A DNA stretch of 7,054 nt from Aquincola sp. Lineage in GTDB: Bacteria; Pseudomonadota; Gammaproteobacteria; Burkholderiales; Burkholderiaceae_C. This document shows, one piece after another, positions 1 to 7,054 of the stretch. The DNA is taken from NCBI GenBank assembly GCA_029884035.1, contig JAOUIM010000191.1, positions 1-7,054 on the forward strand, written 5' to 3'. The stretch's first letter is position 1, and every line of letters begins with the position of its first letter. Under the pieces are notes generated by a model that saw only the letters and a list, made by a program, of their open reading frames with translations, was not told the DNA's origin and ran no database searches. The position numbers and the translations under genes were made by a program.

Positions 1-101
1 ATGGCCAGCAGCGGGAACAGCGTGATCGCGATGAGCAGCCAGAGCAAGGCGTGGGCTGCCCAGATCCGCCAGCGCTGGCTTCTGCCGGTGACGAGTGCCA
101 T
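1..101 (-). CDS. malG: MalG, maltose/maltodextrin ABC transporter inner-membrane permease (N-terminal fragment)
   Basis: This is the second permease subunit of a MalFGK2-type importer. Only the first 33 codons and two bases of the next lie in the window; the 3' part runs off the left edge. The ATG at 101 is preceded by AGGAG (plus-strand CTCCT at 113-117, 11 nt away), which lies in the end of malF. The visible protein begins MALVTGRSQRW and has the start of a first hydrophobic helix, AHALLWLLIAITLFPLLA. This matches the N-terminus of E. coli MalG as I recall it, a short basic cytoplasmic segment followed by TM1 ending in FPLL. malG starts 7 bp after the malF stop and is the fourth gene of the operon. 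The diagnostic EAA loop lies outside the window, so identity rests on this short match plus its position directly after malF. Confidence 0.87.
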   Translation of the reverse strand, partial: MALVTGRSQRWRIWAAHALLWLLIAITLFPLLA

Positions 102-108
102 GTCGCCG

Positions 109-1659
109 CTAGCTCCTGGCTTCGGCCCGCTGCGTGGCCTTGAGTTGAAGCAGCGCCATCAGCGCGACGAGGACGAAGATGATCGTCGAGATCGCGGCGG
201 CCAGGCCGAAGTTCTGGCCTGCGTCGGTGAAGGCGATGCGGTAGGTGTAGCTGACCAGGATGTCGGTGGTGCCCGCCGGCAGCTTGGTGTTCAGGAAGTC
301 GGGCCGACCTTCGGTGAGCAGCGCGATCAGCACGAAGTTGTTGAAGTTGAAGGCGAACGCGCTGATCAGCAGCGGCGTCAGCGGTTTCAGGATCAGCGGC
401 GCGGTGATCCTGAAGAAGTTGTCCAGCGGCTTGGCGCCGGCGATCGCGCTGGCCTCGTACAGGTCCGACGGGATCGACTTGATCAGCCCCGCGCACAGGA
501 TCATGAAATAGGGAAAGCCCAGCCAGGTATTGACGATCAGCAGCATGATCTTGGCCAGCAGCGGATCGGCAAACCAATTCGGCTTGACGCCGAACAGCGC
601 GTGGAGGATGGCGTTGATCTCGCCGAAGTTCTGGTTGAACAGGCCCTTGAAGACGAGGATCGATATGAAGCCCGGCACGGCATAGGGCAGGAACAGCAGC
701 GTGCGGTACAGCGTGCGTCGGGACAACGCCTCCCAGTTGAGCAGCACGGCCAGCGTCATGCCCAGCGCGCCGGCAAACACGACGGTGAGCGCGGCGAACA
801 CGACGGTCCAGATGAAGATCGAGACGAAGGGGCCGCGGAAATCGGCATCGAGGAGCATGCGGCTGTAGTTCGCGAACCCGATGCTGACCTTGAATCCAGG
901 AGAGACACGTTCACCTGCGTCGGTCTCGAAGTAGCCGGTCTTGCGGTTGGGCCTGTAGATGGCACCGGTGGCGGTCTGCGTCAGTGATGTGTCGGCATTG
1001 ACCGTCCACAACGGCTCCAGCGGCGCGAACTCGCGCAGGCCGGCATACGACAGCACGCGGCCGTCGGGCGACTGCACCTTCAGCGGCATCAGGCGCTCGC
1101 GCAGGGCGATCACCTCGCGCAGCGACAGCGCGGCCCCGGGTTCGGACTCGGCCGGCTGAAGCACCAGCGGACCGGGAGCCGCACCGATCGGACCGGTAAC
1201 GAAGCGCGCGCCGGTCTCGCGCGAGATCAACGACAGCCGGTAGCTGCCGTCGCTCGCGCGATGCGCCGTGCTGTCGAAGGCGTGCGCCTCGTCGACCGAG
1301 GTCTGCGACAGCAGGTAGGCGCGCGCACGCTCGTACTCCAGGAGATTGGCCGACGAGTAATTCGTGAACCCGATCTGCACCGTGTAGACGAGGGGAAAGG
1401 CGACGAACAGCAACATGCCCGCGACACCCGGGAAGAGGTAGCGCCAGGCCAGCGAACGGGCGGTGCCATAGATCGCGACTGCCGCACCGCCAAACGCCGC
1501 CACACCGACCGCCACCAAGGGCTGGCCTGCGGCAAACAGGCCGAACACCATCCACAGCAGGACCGCGATCGCCACTGCGAGCGAGGCGCGGCCGAGCCAT
1601 GTGGCCGGAGCCGCCGACGGCGTGGCGACACGAGGTAGCGAGACCGACGCGGGATTCAT
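109..1659 (-). CDS. malF: MalF, maltose/maltodextrin ABC transporter inner-membrane permease
   Basis: MalF pairs with MalG to form the membrane channel of the maltodextrin importer. The protein is 516 aa; E. coli MalF is about 514. Hydrophobic helices are visible at about 25-43, 47-64 and 74-94. A polar periplasmic stretch of about 180 residues follows (about 97-275), the P2 loop typical of MalF, which contacts the binding protein. Further helices fill 276-500. The EAA loop that docks onto MalK is clear: E402-A-S ... G408 ... P421. Blocks such as AFNFNNFVLI (436-445), SYTYRIAF (470-477) and QNFGLAAAI (482-490) are nearly identical to E. coli MalF. The ATG lies 4 bp after the malE stop (TAG). 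I see no convincing Shine-Dalgarno, so translation probably depends on coupling to malE. Residues 1-20 are not conserved in any way I can judge. No frameshift or missing segment is seen. Confidence 0.97.
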   Translation of the reverse strand: MNPASVSLPRVATPSAAPATWLGRASLAVAIAVLLWMVFGLFAAGQPLVAVGVAAFGGAAVAIYGTARSLAWRYLFPGVAGMLLFVAFPLVYTVQIGFTNYSSANLLEYERARAYLLSQTSVDEAHAFDSTAHRASDGSYRLSLISRETGARFVTGPIGAAPGPLVLQPAESEPGAALSLREVIALRERLMPLKVQSPDGRVLSYAGLREFAPLEPLWTVNADTSLTQTATGAIYRPNRKTGYFETDAGERVSPGFKVSIGFANYSRMLLDADFRGPFVSIFIWTVVFAALTVVFAGALGMTLAVLLNWEALSRRTLYRTLLFLPYAVPGFISILVFKGLFNQNFGEINAILHALFGVKPNWFADPLLAKIMLLIVNTWLGFPYFMILCAGLIKSIPSDLYEASAIAGAKPLDNFFRITAPLILKPLTPLLISAFAFNFNNFVLIALLTEGRPDFLNTKLPAGTTDILVSYTYRIAFTDAGQNFGLAAAISTIIFVLVALMALLQLKATQRAEARS

Positions 1660-1663
1660 GGCG

Positions 1664-2841
1664 CTAGCGGGTCAGCACCCGCGCCGCGGCGCCGTCAAGC
1701 GCGTCCTTGGGCGACTGCCGGCCCTGCGTGATCGCTTCGAGGGCAGCATCCATCGCGGGCCACACGCGGCCCATCTCGGGGATGTTGGGGATCGGCTCGC
1801 CGGCGCGTGCGTTGGCCATCGTCGCGGCGATGTTCGGGTCGCTCGCCAGTTCCTGGAAGTACGCCTTGTTCGCCGGTGTACCCAGCGGCACGTCGGCCGA
1901 GATCGTCTTCAGGCTCTCGACCTTGAGCAGGTGGTTCTCGATGAACTCGCGCGCGATGTCCTTGAGCTTGCTCGGCGCCGTGATCGTGCAGCCGAGCACG
2001 CCGACGAAAGGCTTGCTTGGCTTGCCCGGGATCACTGCCGGGATCGGACCCACGCCGAAGTCGATCTTCGCTTTGCGCACGTTGTCCCAGGCCCAGGGGC
2101 CGTTGATCATCATTGCGGTCTTGCCGGCGGCGAACTGCGACTCCATGTCGGGGTACCTCGCGCCCGCGGGCATGTGTCCTTCCTTGACCAGTCGCTCAAG
2201 CATCGTGGCACCCGCGAGCGCGCCGTCGTTGTTGATGCCGGTGACCTTCGGATCGAAGCTGCCCTTGGCATCACGGCCGAACAGGGTGCCACCGGCGCCT
2301 GCGAGCAGGGGCCAGGTGAAGAAGGTCTGGCTGTGCACCCAGAGAATGGCCTTCTTGCCGCCCTTGGCCAGTGCCTCGTCGAGCGCAATTACCTCGTCGA
2401 AGGTGGCCGGCGGCGTCTTGACCAGTGCCTTGTTGTAGATCAGGCCGATGGCCTCGATCGACAGGGGGTAGCCCCAGACTTGTCCGTTCCACGTGAACGC
2501 CTGCCAAGTCGAATCCTCGATCTCGTCGCGGATGCGCTTGGGCGGACGGACCGGCACGATCAGGCCCGACTTGGCCCATTCGCCCACGCGGTCGTGCGGC
2601 CAGCAGAAGATGTCCGGCCCCTTGCCAGCCCCGGCGGCAGCCTGGAACTTGTCGGGTGCGGCCTCGGGGTGCTGGACGACGACCTGCACGCCCGAGATCT
2701 TCTCGAACGCGTCGCCCACCTTCTGCAGCCCGTTGTAGCCCTTGTCGCCGTTGATCCAGACCAGCAGCCGCAGCGGCTGCTGTGCCCATGCGAGCGAGGG
2801 CGCGGCCAGGATGAGTGCCGCCGCGACAGCCAGCGCGCCCT

Positions 2842-2845
<4 letters not shown>
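1664..2845 (-). CDS. malE: MalE, periplasmic maltose/maltodextrin-binding protein
   Basis: MalE is the soluble receptor that binds maltose or maltodextrins in the periplasm and delivers them to MalFGK2. It is 393 aa; E. coli MalE is 396. Residues 1-21 look like a Sec signal peptide (M-K-G, a hydrophobic core, and a predicted cut after SLAWA before QQP). Mature-region blocks match E. coli MBP: WINGDKGYNG (30-39), GPDI-x-CWPHDR (76-86), NGPWAW (248-253), PSKPFVGVL (276-284), PNIPEM (353-358). Ligand residues kept, in E. coli mature numbering as I recall it, are N12, D14, K15, W62, D65, R66, E111, F156, W230 and W340. Changed ones are E44 to P64, E153 to Q173, Y155 to F175, M330 to I352, Y341 to P363 and R344 to D366, so sugar preference may differ. 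Its start overlaps the malK stop as ATGA, with no strong Shine-Dalgarno, indicating translational coupling. In E. coli malEFG and malK are divergent; here malK precedes malE. Confidence 0.97.
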
Positions 2846-3993
<1,148 letters not shown>

Positions 3994-4003
3994 TGCACCC
4001 GGA

Positions 4004-4022
4004 TTTGTAGAGAATATACAAA
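4004..4022. promoter_or_regulatory. Dyad TTTGTA-N7-TACAAA, candidate operator at the malK promoter
   Basis: This is a 19-bp inverted repeat with perfect 6-bp arms, TTTGTA (4004-4009) and TACAAA (4017-4022), around a 7-bp centre. It covers the predicted -10 and start point of malK transcription, the classic place for a repressor. Its inner 15 bp (TGTAG-N6-TACA, 4006-4020) share their outer bases with the second dyad at 4117-4131 nearer glgP. The cognate regulator is not in the window. The spacing GTA-N7-TAC does not fit the CRP/FNR-type GTA-N8-TAC sites I know. Confidence 0.45.
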
Positions 4023-4041
4023 GCGAGCAGCGCTTCTACAA
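4013..4041 (-). promoter_or_regulatory. Candidate sigma70 promoter for the malKEFG operon
   Basis: On the minus strand there is a -35-like TTGTAG (plus 4036-4041), a 17-nt spacer, and a -10-like TATATT (plus 4013-4018). The -10 matches the consensus at five of six bases; the -35 is weak, with only TTG matching. Transcription would begin near 4005-4007. That leaves only about 12 nt before the ATG at 3993, but about 43 nt before the GTG at 3963. The -10 lies inside the dyad at 4004-4022, so a protein bound there would block the promoter. A six-base palindrome, AGCGCT (4029-4034), sits in the spacer. Read by eye only; not scored. Confidence 0.45.
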
Positions 4042-4070
4042 CGCGCGTCTGCCCTGGATTTGGCGATCTA

Positions 4071-4099
4071 TTTCCAACAAAAACAACAGCTTAGATTAT
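4071..4099 (+). promoter_or_regulatory. Possible promoter for glgP(B)
   Basis: TTTCCA (4071-4076) and GATTAT (4094-4099) are 17 nt apart and each match the sigma70 hexamers at four of six positions. The spacer is rich in A (CAACAAAAACAACAG). Transcription would begin near 4106, about 115 nt before the glgP ATG, which would place the dyad at 4116-4132 just after the start point. The match is modest and other placements in this A/T-richer stretch are possible. Confidence 0.3.
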
Positions 4100-4105
4100 C
4101 CTGCG

Positions 4106-4127
4106 GGATTACCCGATGTAGGATTAC
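4106..4127 (+). repeat. Direct repeat GGATTAC x2
   Basis: GGATTAC occurs at 4106-4112 and 4121-4127, offset by 15 bp. A shorter GATTA also occurs at 4094-4098, so three GATTA copies lie within 33 bp at offsets of 13 and 15 bp. The first full copy sits in a small dyad, CGGG-ATTA-CCCG (4104-4115), and the second forms the centre of the 4116-4132 dyad. These could be binding half-sites or chance; only sequence similarity supports them. Confidence 0.4.
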
Positions 4128-4132
4128 TACAT
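4116..4132. promoter_or_regulatory. Dyad ATGTAG-N5-CTACAT, candidate operator upstream of glgP
   Basis: This is a 17-bp inverted repeat with perfect 6-bp arms, ATGTAG (4116-4121) and CTACAT (4127-4132), around GATTA. It lies about 90 bp before the glgP ATG, downstream of the candidate glgP promoter. Its inner 15 bp read TGTAG-N6-TACA, the same frame as the dyad over the malK promoter 111 bp away. The arms could also form a very small RNA hairpin in the glgP leader, but six pairs with three G-C or fewer and no U-run make a terminator unlikely. Confidence 0.42.
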
Positions 4133-4180
4133 GGTTTCGACGCCAAAATCAGCCCTTTCTGCGGGCCACCGCAGCCCGGC

Positions 4181-4194
4181 CCCTGAGCCCTGAG
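4181..4194 (+). repeat. Tandem 7-bp repeat CCCTGAG x2
   Basis: CCCTGAG is repeated back to back (4181-4187 and 4188-4194) in the glgP leader. It runs into the palindrome TGAGCTCA (4191-4198), which ends in the ATG of the short upstream reading frame. No function is recognised. It may simply be a short slippage duplication. Confidence 0.5.
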
Positions 4195-4197
4195 CTC

Positions 4198-4224
4198 ATG
4201 CCGCCAAGATTTCTTTGCAGATGA
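4198..4224 (+). other. Possible 8-codon upstream ORF (MPPRFLCR) overlapping the glgP start
   Basis: An ATG at 4198 opens a frame of eight codons that ends with TGA at 4222-4224. The glgP ATG is at 4221-4223, so stop and start overlap as ATGA, the arrangement typical of translational coupling. glgP itself has no good Shine-Dalgarno, which makes coupling more plausible, but the short frame also has only a weak GAG three bases before its ATG. This may be chance; no homologue can be recognised in eight residues. Confidence 0.25.
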
Positions 4225-6653
4225 CTGCGTCTTCCAAGACCTCCACGGCCACCACGGCGCTCGGCCGCACATTCCGTGCCGCCTACCGATCCGAACTCGC
4301 GCAACGCAGCGATGGGCCCTCGCCTGAGGCCGTACTCTGGGCTGCCGCTCACGCGAGCCGGGCGCTGCTGGCCGAGCGATGGGCGGCCACGCAGGCTGCC
4401 GATCGCGCCAACCGGCAGCAGCGTCGCGTGCATTACCTGTCGATGGAGTTCCTGATGGGCCGTGCGCTGGGTAATGCCGTCGCGGCACTCGGCCTCGAAG
4501 ACGAACTGCGCTTGGCAGTCAAGGAAGCCGGTGCGGCGCTGCCGGACGTGCTCGAGCGCGAGGCCGACGCGGCGCTCGGCAATGGTGGCCTCGGCCGGCT
4601 GGCGGCGTGTTTCCTCGATTCGTTTGCGACCCTGGGCCTGCCGTCGTTCGGCTATGGCGTGCGCTACCAGTACGGCATGTTCGCCCAGCAGATCGCTGGC
4701 GGCCGCCAGGTCGAAGCACCCGACGACTGGTTGAAGCGCGGCAACCCGTGGGAGATCGCGCGCCCCGAACTGCGCTGGTTCGTCGGTTTCGGCGGCCGGG
4801 TGCAGGCCGATGGCAGTGGGCGTCGCTGGCTGCCGGCCGAGCGCGTGATCGCCACCGCATACGACTTCATCGTGCCTGGCCACGGCACCGAGCGCGTGTC
4901 GACACTTCGCCAGTGGCATGCCGCGAGCGAGAACCCGATCGACTTCGCAGCGTTCTGCCGCGGCGAACACCTTGCTTCGGGCCGCGAGCGGCTGGCGGCC
5001 GACATGCTCAACTGGGTGCTGTACCCCGATGACAGCACGCACGCCGGCCGGGAGATGCGCCTGAAGCAGGAGTACCTGCTCGTCAGCGCCTCTTTGCAGG
5101 ACATGCTCGCGCGCCACCTGCGCGAAGGCCGCACGCTGCACGACTTCGGGCGCCATAACACGGTGCACCTGAACGACACCCACCCGGCGCTGGTGCCCGC
5201 CGAACTGATGCGCCTGCTGATCGATGAGCATGGCCTGGCGTGGGGCGAGGCGTGGAAGGTGACGCAGCAGGCCGTGAGCTACACCAATCACACGCTGATG
5301 CCCGAGGCACTGGAGACCTGGGCCATCTCCTTGTTCGAGCAGGTGTTGCCGCGCCACATGGAGATCGTCTACGAGATCAATCACCGCTTCCTCGACGAAA
5401 TCCGGCGCCGCTTCCCTGGCGACGAGGACATGGTGCGCCGCCTGTCGCTGATCGAGGAGAACGGCGATCGCCGCGTGCGCATGGCCAACCTCTCGGTGCT
5501 GGCGTCCCACAAGGTCAACGGCGTGTCGGCGCTGCACTCGGAGCTGATGGTCAAGACCATCTTCGCCGACTTCGCGCGCCTGTACCCCGAGCGGTTCACC
5601 AACATCACCAACGGTGTCACGCCGCGGCGCTGGCTGCAGCAGGCCAACCCGGCGCTGTCGACGCTGATCGACGCGCAGATCGGGCCGGGCTGGCGCGCCG
5701 ACGCGGGCGAGCTCGTGGCGCTGGCCCGGCACGCGCACAAGAAGACGGTGCACAACGCCTTTGCGAAGGCCAAGCACGCGAACAAGAGGCGCCTGGCCGC
5801 GCTGATCCGGGCCGAACTCGGCGTGGTGGTCGACCCCGACAGCCTGTTCGACGTCCAGATCAAGCGGATCCACGAGTACAAGCGGCAGCTGCTCAACCTG
5901 CTGCACGTGGTGTCGCGCTACCAGGCCATCCTGGCCCATCCACACGCTCATTGGGTGCCGCGCACCGTGGTCTTCGCGGGCAAGGCCGCCAGTGCCTACC
6001 ACACCGCCAAGGCCATCGTGAACCTGATCCACGACGTGGCGCGCGTCATCAACAGCGATGAGCGCGTGGGCAACCGGCTCAAGCTCGTGTTCCTGCCCAA
6101 CTACAGCGTCTCGCTGGCCGAGGTGATCCTGCCCGCGGCCGATCTTTCGGAGCAAATCTCCACCGCCGGCACCGAGGCTTCGGGCACCGGCAACATGAAG
6201 TTCGCGCTCAATGGCGCGATCACGATCGGCACGTGGGACGGCGCCAACATCGAGATGGCGCGGGCGATGGGCGAGGACAACATGTTCGTCTTCGGGCTGC
6301 GTGCCGACGCAGTGGCCCGGATGAAGTCGCTCGGCTACGACGCGCGCCTGTACGTCGAGGAGAATGCACAACTGCGCGCGGTAATGGACGCCATTGCCGG
6401 CGGTGATTTTTCCCCGGGTGAACCGGATCGTTATCGTGGCCTGGTCGAGGGCCTGCTCAATCGCGACACCTACATGCTGATGGCCGACTTCGCCGACTAC
6501 GTGGCCGCACAGCGCCGCGTCGACGCGCTGTGGAACGACAGCGCCGCGTGGAACGAGCGTGCGATCCGCAATGTCGCGGCGATGGGCGCCTTCTCGTCGG
6601 ACCGCACGATCCGCGAGTACGTCGACAAGATCTGGGTTGCTCCCAGGCGCTGA
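4221..6653 (+). CDS. glgP: GlgP, glycogen/starch/maltodextrin phosphorylase (GT35)
   Basis: This PLP enzyme cleaves alpha-1,4-glucan ends with phosphate to give glucose-1-phosphate in the cytoplasm. From the ATG it is 810 aa, close to the 815 of E. coli GlgP. The PLP attachment motif EASGTGNMKFALN holds the Schiff-base lysine at K660. The phosphate-site block KRIHEYKRQ gives K548, R549 and K554. All three, like K660, correspond to rabbit muscle K568, R569, K574 and K680 with a constant offset of 20. Other family blocks are HYLSMEFLMGR (71-81), GNGGLGRLAACF (120-131), LNDTHP (317-322), TNGVTPRRWL and NYSVSLAEVI. The N-terminus is short, as in unregulated bacterial enzymes. I chose the ATG at 4221 over an in-frame TTG at 4215; neither has a clear Shine-Dalgarno. 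glgB follows 7 bp later, pointing to glycogen turnover. The divergent malKEFG operon suggests it may also act as the maltodextrin phosphorylase (MalP role), which sequence alone cannot separate. Confidence 0.97.
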   Translation: MTASSKTSTATTALGRTFRAAYRSELAQRSDGPSPEAVLWAAAHASRALLAERWAATQAADRANRQQRRVHYLSMEFLMGRALGNAVAALGLEDELRLAVKEAGAALPDVLEREADAALGNGGLGRLAACFLDSFATLGLPSFGYGVRYQYGMFAQQIAGGRQVEAPDDWLKRGNPWEIARPELRWFVGFGGRVQADGSGRRWLPAERVIATAYDFIVPGHGTERVSTLRQWHAASENPIDFAAFCRGEHLASGRERLAADMLNWVLYPDDSTHAGREMRLKQEYLLVSASLQDMLARHLREGRTLHDFGRHNTVHLNDTHPALVPAELMRLLIDEHGLAWGEAWKVTQQAVSYTNHTLMPEALETWAISLFEQVLPRHMEIVYEINHRFLDEIRRRFPGDEDMVRRLSLIEENGDRRVRMANLSVLASHKVNGVSALHSELMVKTIFADFARLYPERFTNITNGVTPRRWLQQANPALSTLIDAQIGPGWRADAGELVALARHAHKKTVHNAFAKAKHANKRRLAALIRAELGVVVDPDSLFDVQIKRIHEYKRQLLNLLHVVSRYQAILAHPHAHWVPRTVVFAGKAASAYHTAKAIVNLIHDVARVINSDERVGNRLKLVFLPNYSVSLAEVILPAADLSEQISTAGTEASGTGNMKFALNGAITIGTWDGANIEMARAMGEDNMFVFGLRADAVARMKSLGYDARLYVEENAQLRAVMDAIAGGDFSPGEPDRYRGLVEGLLNRDTYMLMADFADYVAAQRRVDALWNDSAAWNERAIRNVAAMGAFSSDRTIREYVDKIWVAPRR

Positions 6654-6660
6654 CGCCGCC

Positions 6661-7054
6661 GTGCTCCCCGACGACGACGTCCATGCGCTGGTCGAAGCCC
6701 GGCACGGCGACCCCTTCGCCGTGCTCGGCCTGCACGCGGACGCGCAAGGGAAGTTGTGGGTGCGGGCGATGTTGCCCGGCGCGTCGAGCGTCGCCGTCGT
6801 CGACGCGGCCAGCGGCAGGAAGGTCGTCGACCTCGCACTGCGCGATGACACCGGGCTGTGGGAAGCCGCGATACCCCGTCGCAAGAACCGGTTCGACTAC
6901 CGGCTCCGGGTACAGTGGGCCAATGGCGACGCGGGAACTTACGCCGATGCGTATGCGTTCGCATCCCAGATTGCCGACGACGACCTGCACTACTTCGGCG
7001 AGGGCTCGCACCTGCGGCCTTACACCTTCCTCGGCGCGCACCCGAACATGGTTG
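6661..7054 (+). CDS. glgB: GlgB, 1,4-alpha-glucan branching enzyme (N-terminal fragment)
   Basis: GlgB makes the alpha-1,6 branches of glycogen. The window holds 131 codons; the rest runs off the right edge, including the CBM48 core and the GH13 catalytic barrel. The visible part matches the N-terminal N1 domain of long, E. coli-type GlgB: GDPFAVLGLH (codons 16-25), a central IPRRKNRFDYRL, and EGSHLRPYTFLGAHPNMV at the end (E. coli has ADPFSVLGMH, IPRRKNFFRYQL and EGTHLRPYETLGAH as I recall). The proposed start is the GTG at 6661, 7 bp after the glgP stop, with AGGCG about 11 nt upstream inside the end of glgP. An in-frame TTG at 6637 would overlap glgP and is less likely. The tight spacing indicates a glgPB transcription unit; glgA, glgC or glgX often follow in such clusters but are not visible. 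Confidence 0.93.
   Translation, partial: MLPDDDVHALVEARHGDPFAVLGLHADAQGKLWVRAMLPGASSVAVVDAASGRKVVDLALRDDTGLWEAAIPRRKNRFDYRLRVQWANGDAGTYADAYAFASQIADDDLHYFGEGSHLRPYTFLGAHPNMV

Noticed and set aside
1..987. A 328-codon plus-strand open frame opposite malF/malG
   Set aside because: It is antisense to malF and malG, highly charged and low in complexity (RDEDEDDRRDRG type), with no domain.
4029..4034. AGCGCT palindrome as a LacI-family operator
   Set aside because: Only the central six bases are symmetric; the flanks (GA and GC) do not extend the palindrome. It is noted within the promoter entry but is too weak to call a site.
4104..4132. Intrinsic terminator or riboswitch in the glgP leader
   Set aside because: Stems are only 4-6 bp with no U-run, and there is no extended conserved-looking fold in the roughly 115-nt leader.
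4215..4220. TTG at 4215 as the glgP start
   Set aside because: TTG is the rarer start, adds only two residues, has no better Shine-Dalgarno, and the ATG two codons later is adequate. It cannot be fully excluded.
4149..6884. A 911-codon open frame on the minus strand opposite all of glgP
   Set aside because: It is fully antisense to a well-matched phosphorylase. Its translation is rich in H, R, Q, V and D with no recognisable domain, and it starts inside glgB. Long antisense frames like this are common in high-GC genomes because of third-position GC bias.

Overview
The window is a compact, GC-rich stretch of bacterial chromosome, coding almost throughout. It is best read as Gram-negative and proteobacterial. 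The transport proteins align closely over most or all of their visible length with my recollection of the E. coli maltose system: a periplasmic binding protein with a Sec signal peptide, and a MalF with the large periplasmic P2 loop. The GC richness and gene arrangement would suit a betaproteobacterium (Burkholderiales-like), but that placement is inference; no rRNA or other taxonomic marker is present.

Layout: the left 4 kb is on the minus strand and holds one tight operon transcribed right to left, malK-malE-malF-malG, encoding a complete maltose/maltodextrin ABC importer. MalK and MalE overlap by an ATGA, malE and malF are 4 bp apart, and malF and malG are 7 bp apart. malG is cut by the left edge, leaving its first 33 codons. 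A 227-bp divergent intergenic region (about 3994-4220) is visibly richer in A/T and carries the regulatory signals. On the plus strand follow glgP (glycogen/maltodextrin phosphorylase, complete) and, 7 bp later, glgB (1,4-alpha-glucan branching enzyme), cut by the right edge after 131 codons.

How it works together (inference from family knowledge): MalE captures maltodextrins in the periplasm, MalFGK2 imports them, GlgP phosphorolyses alpha-1,4-glucans to glucose-1-phosphate, and GlgB builds branched glycogen. Uptake and storage/mobilisation of alpha-glucans are therefore controlled from one shared intergenic region.

That region contains two 15-bp dyads with the same shape (TGTAG-N6-TACA), one over the predicted malK promoter and one in the predicted glgP leader. 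They are reasonable operator candidates for one regulator acting on both operons. Other points worth a look are a GTG start for malK that fits the promoter and Shine-Dalgarno better than the upstream ATG, ligand-pocket substitutions and a possible cysteine pair in MalE, and an 8-codon ORF whose stop overlaps the glgP start. I see no mobile element, CRISPR array, RNA gene or clearly undescribed system. This is mostly ordinary carbohydrate metabolism with an interesting control region.
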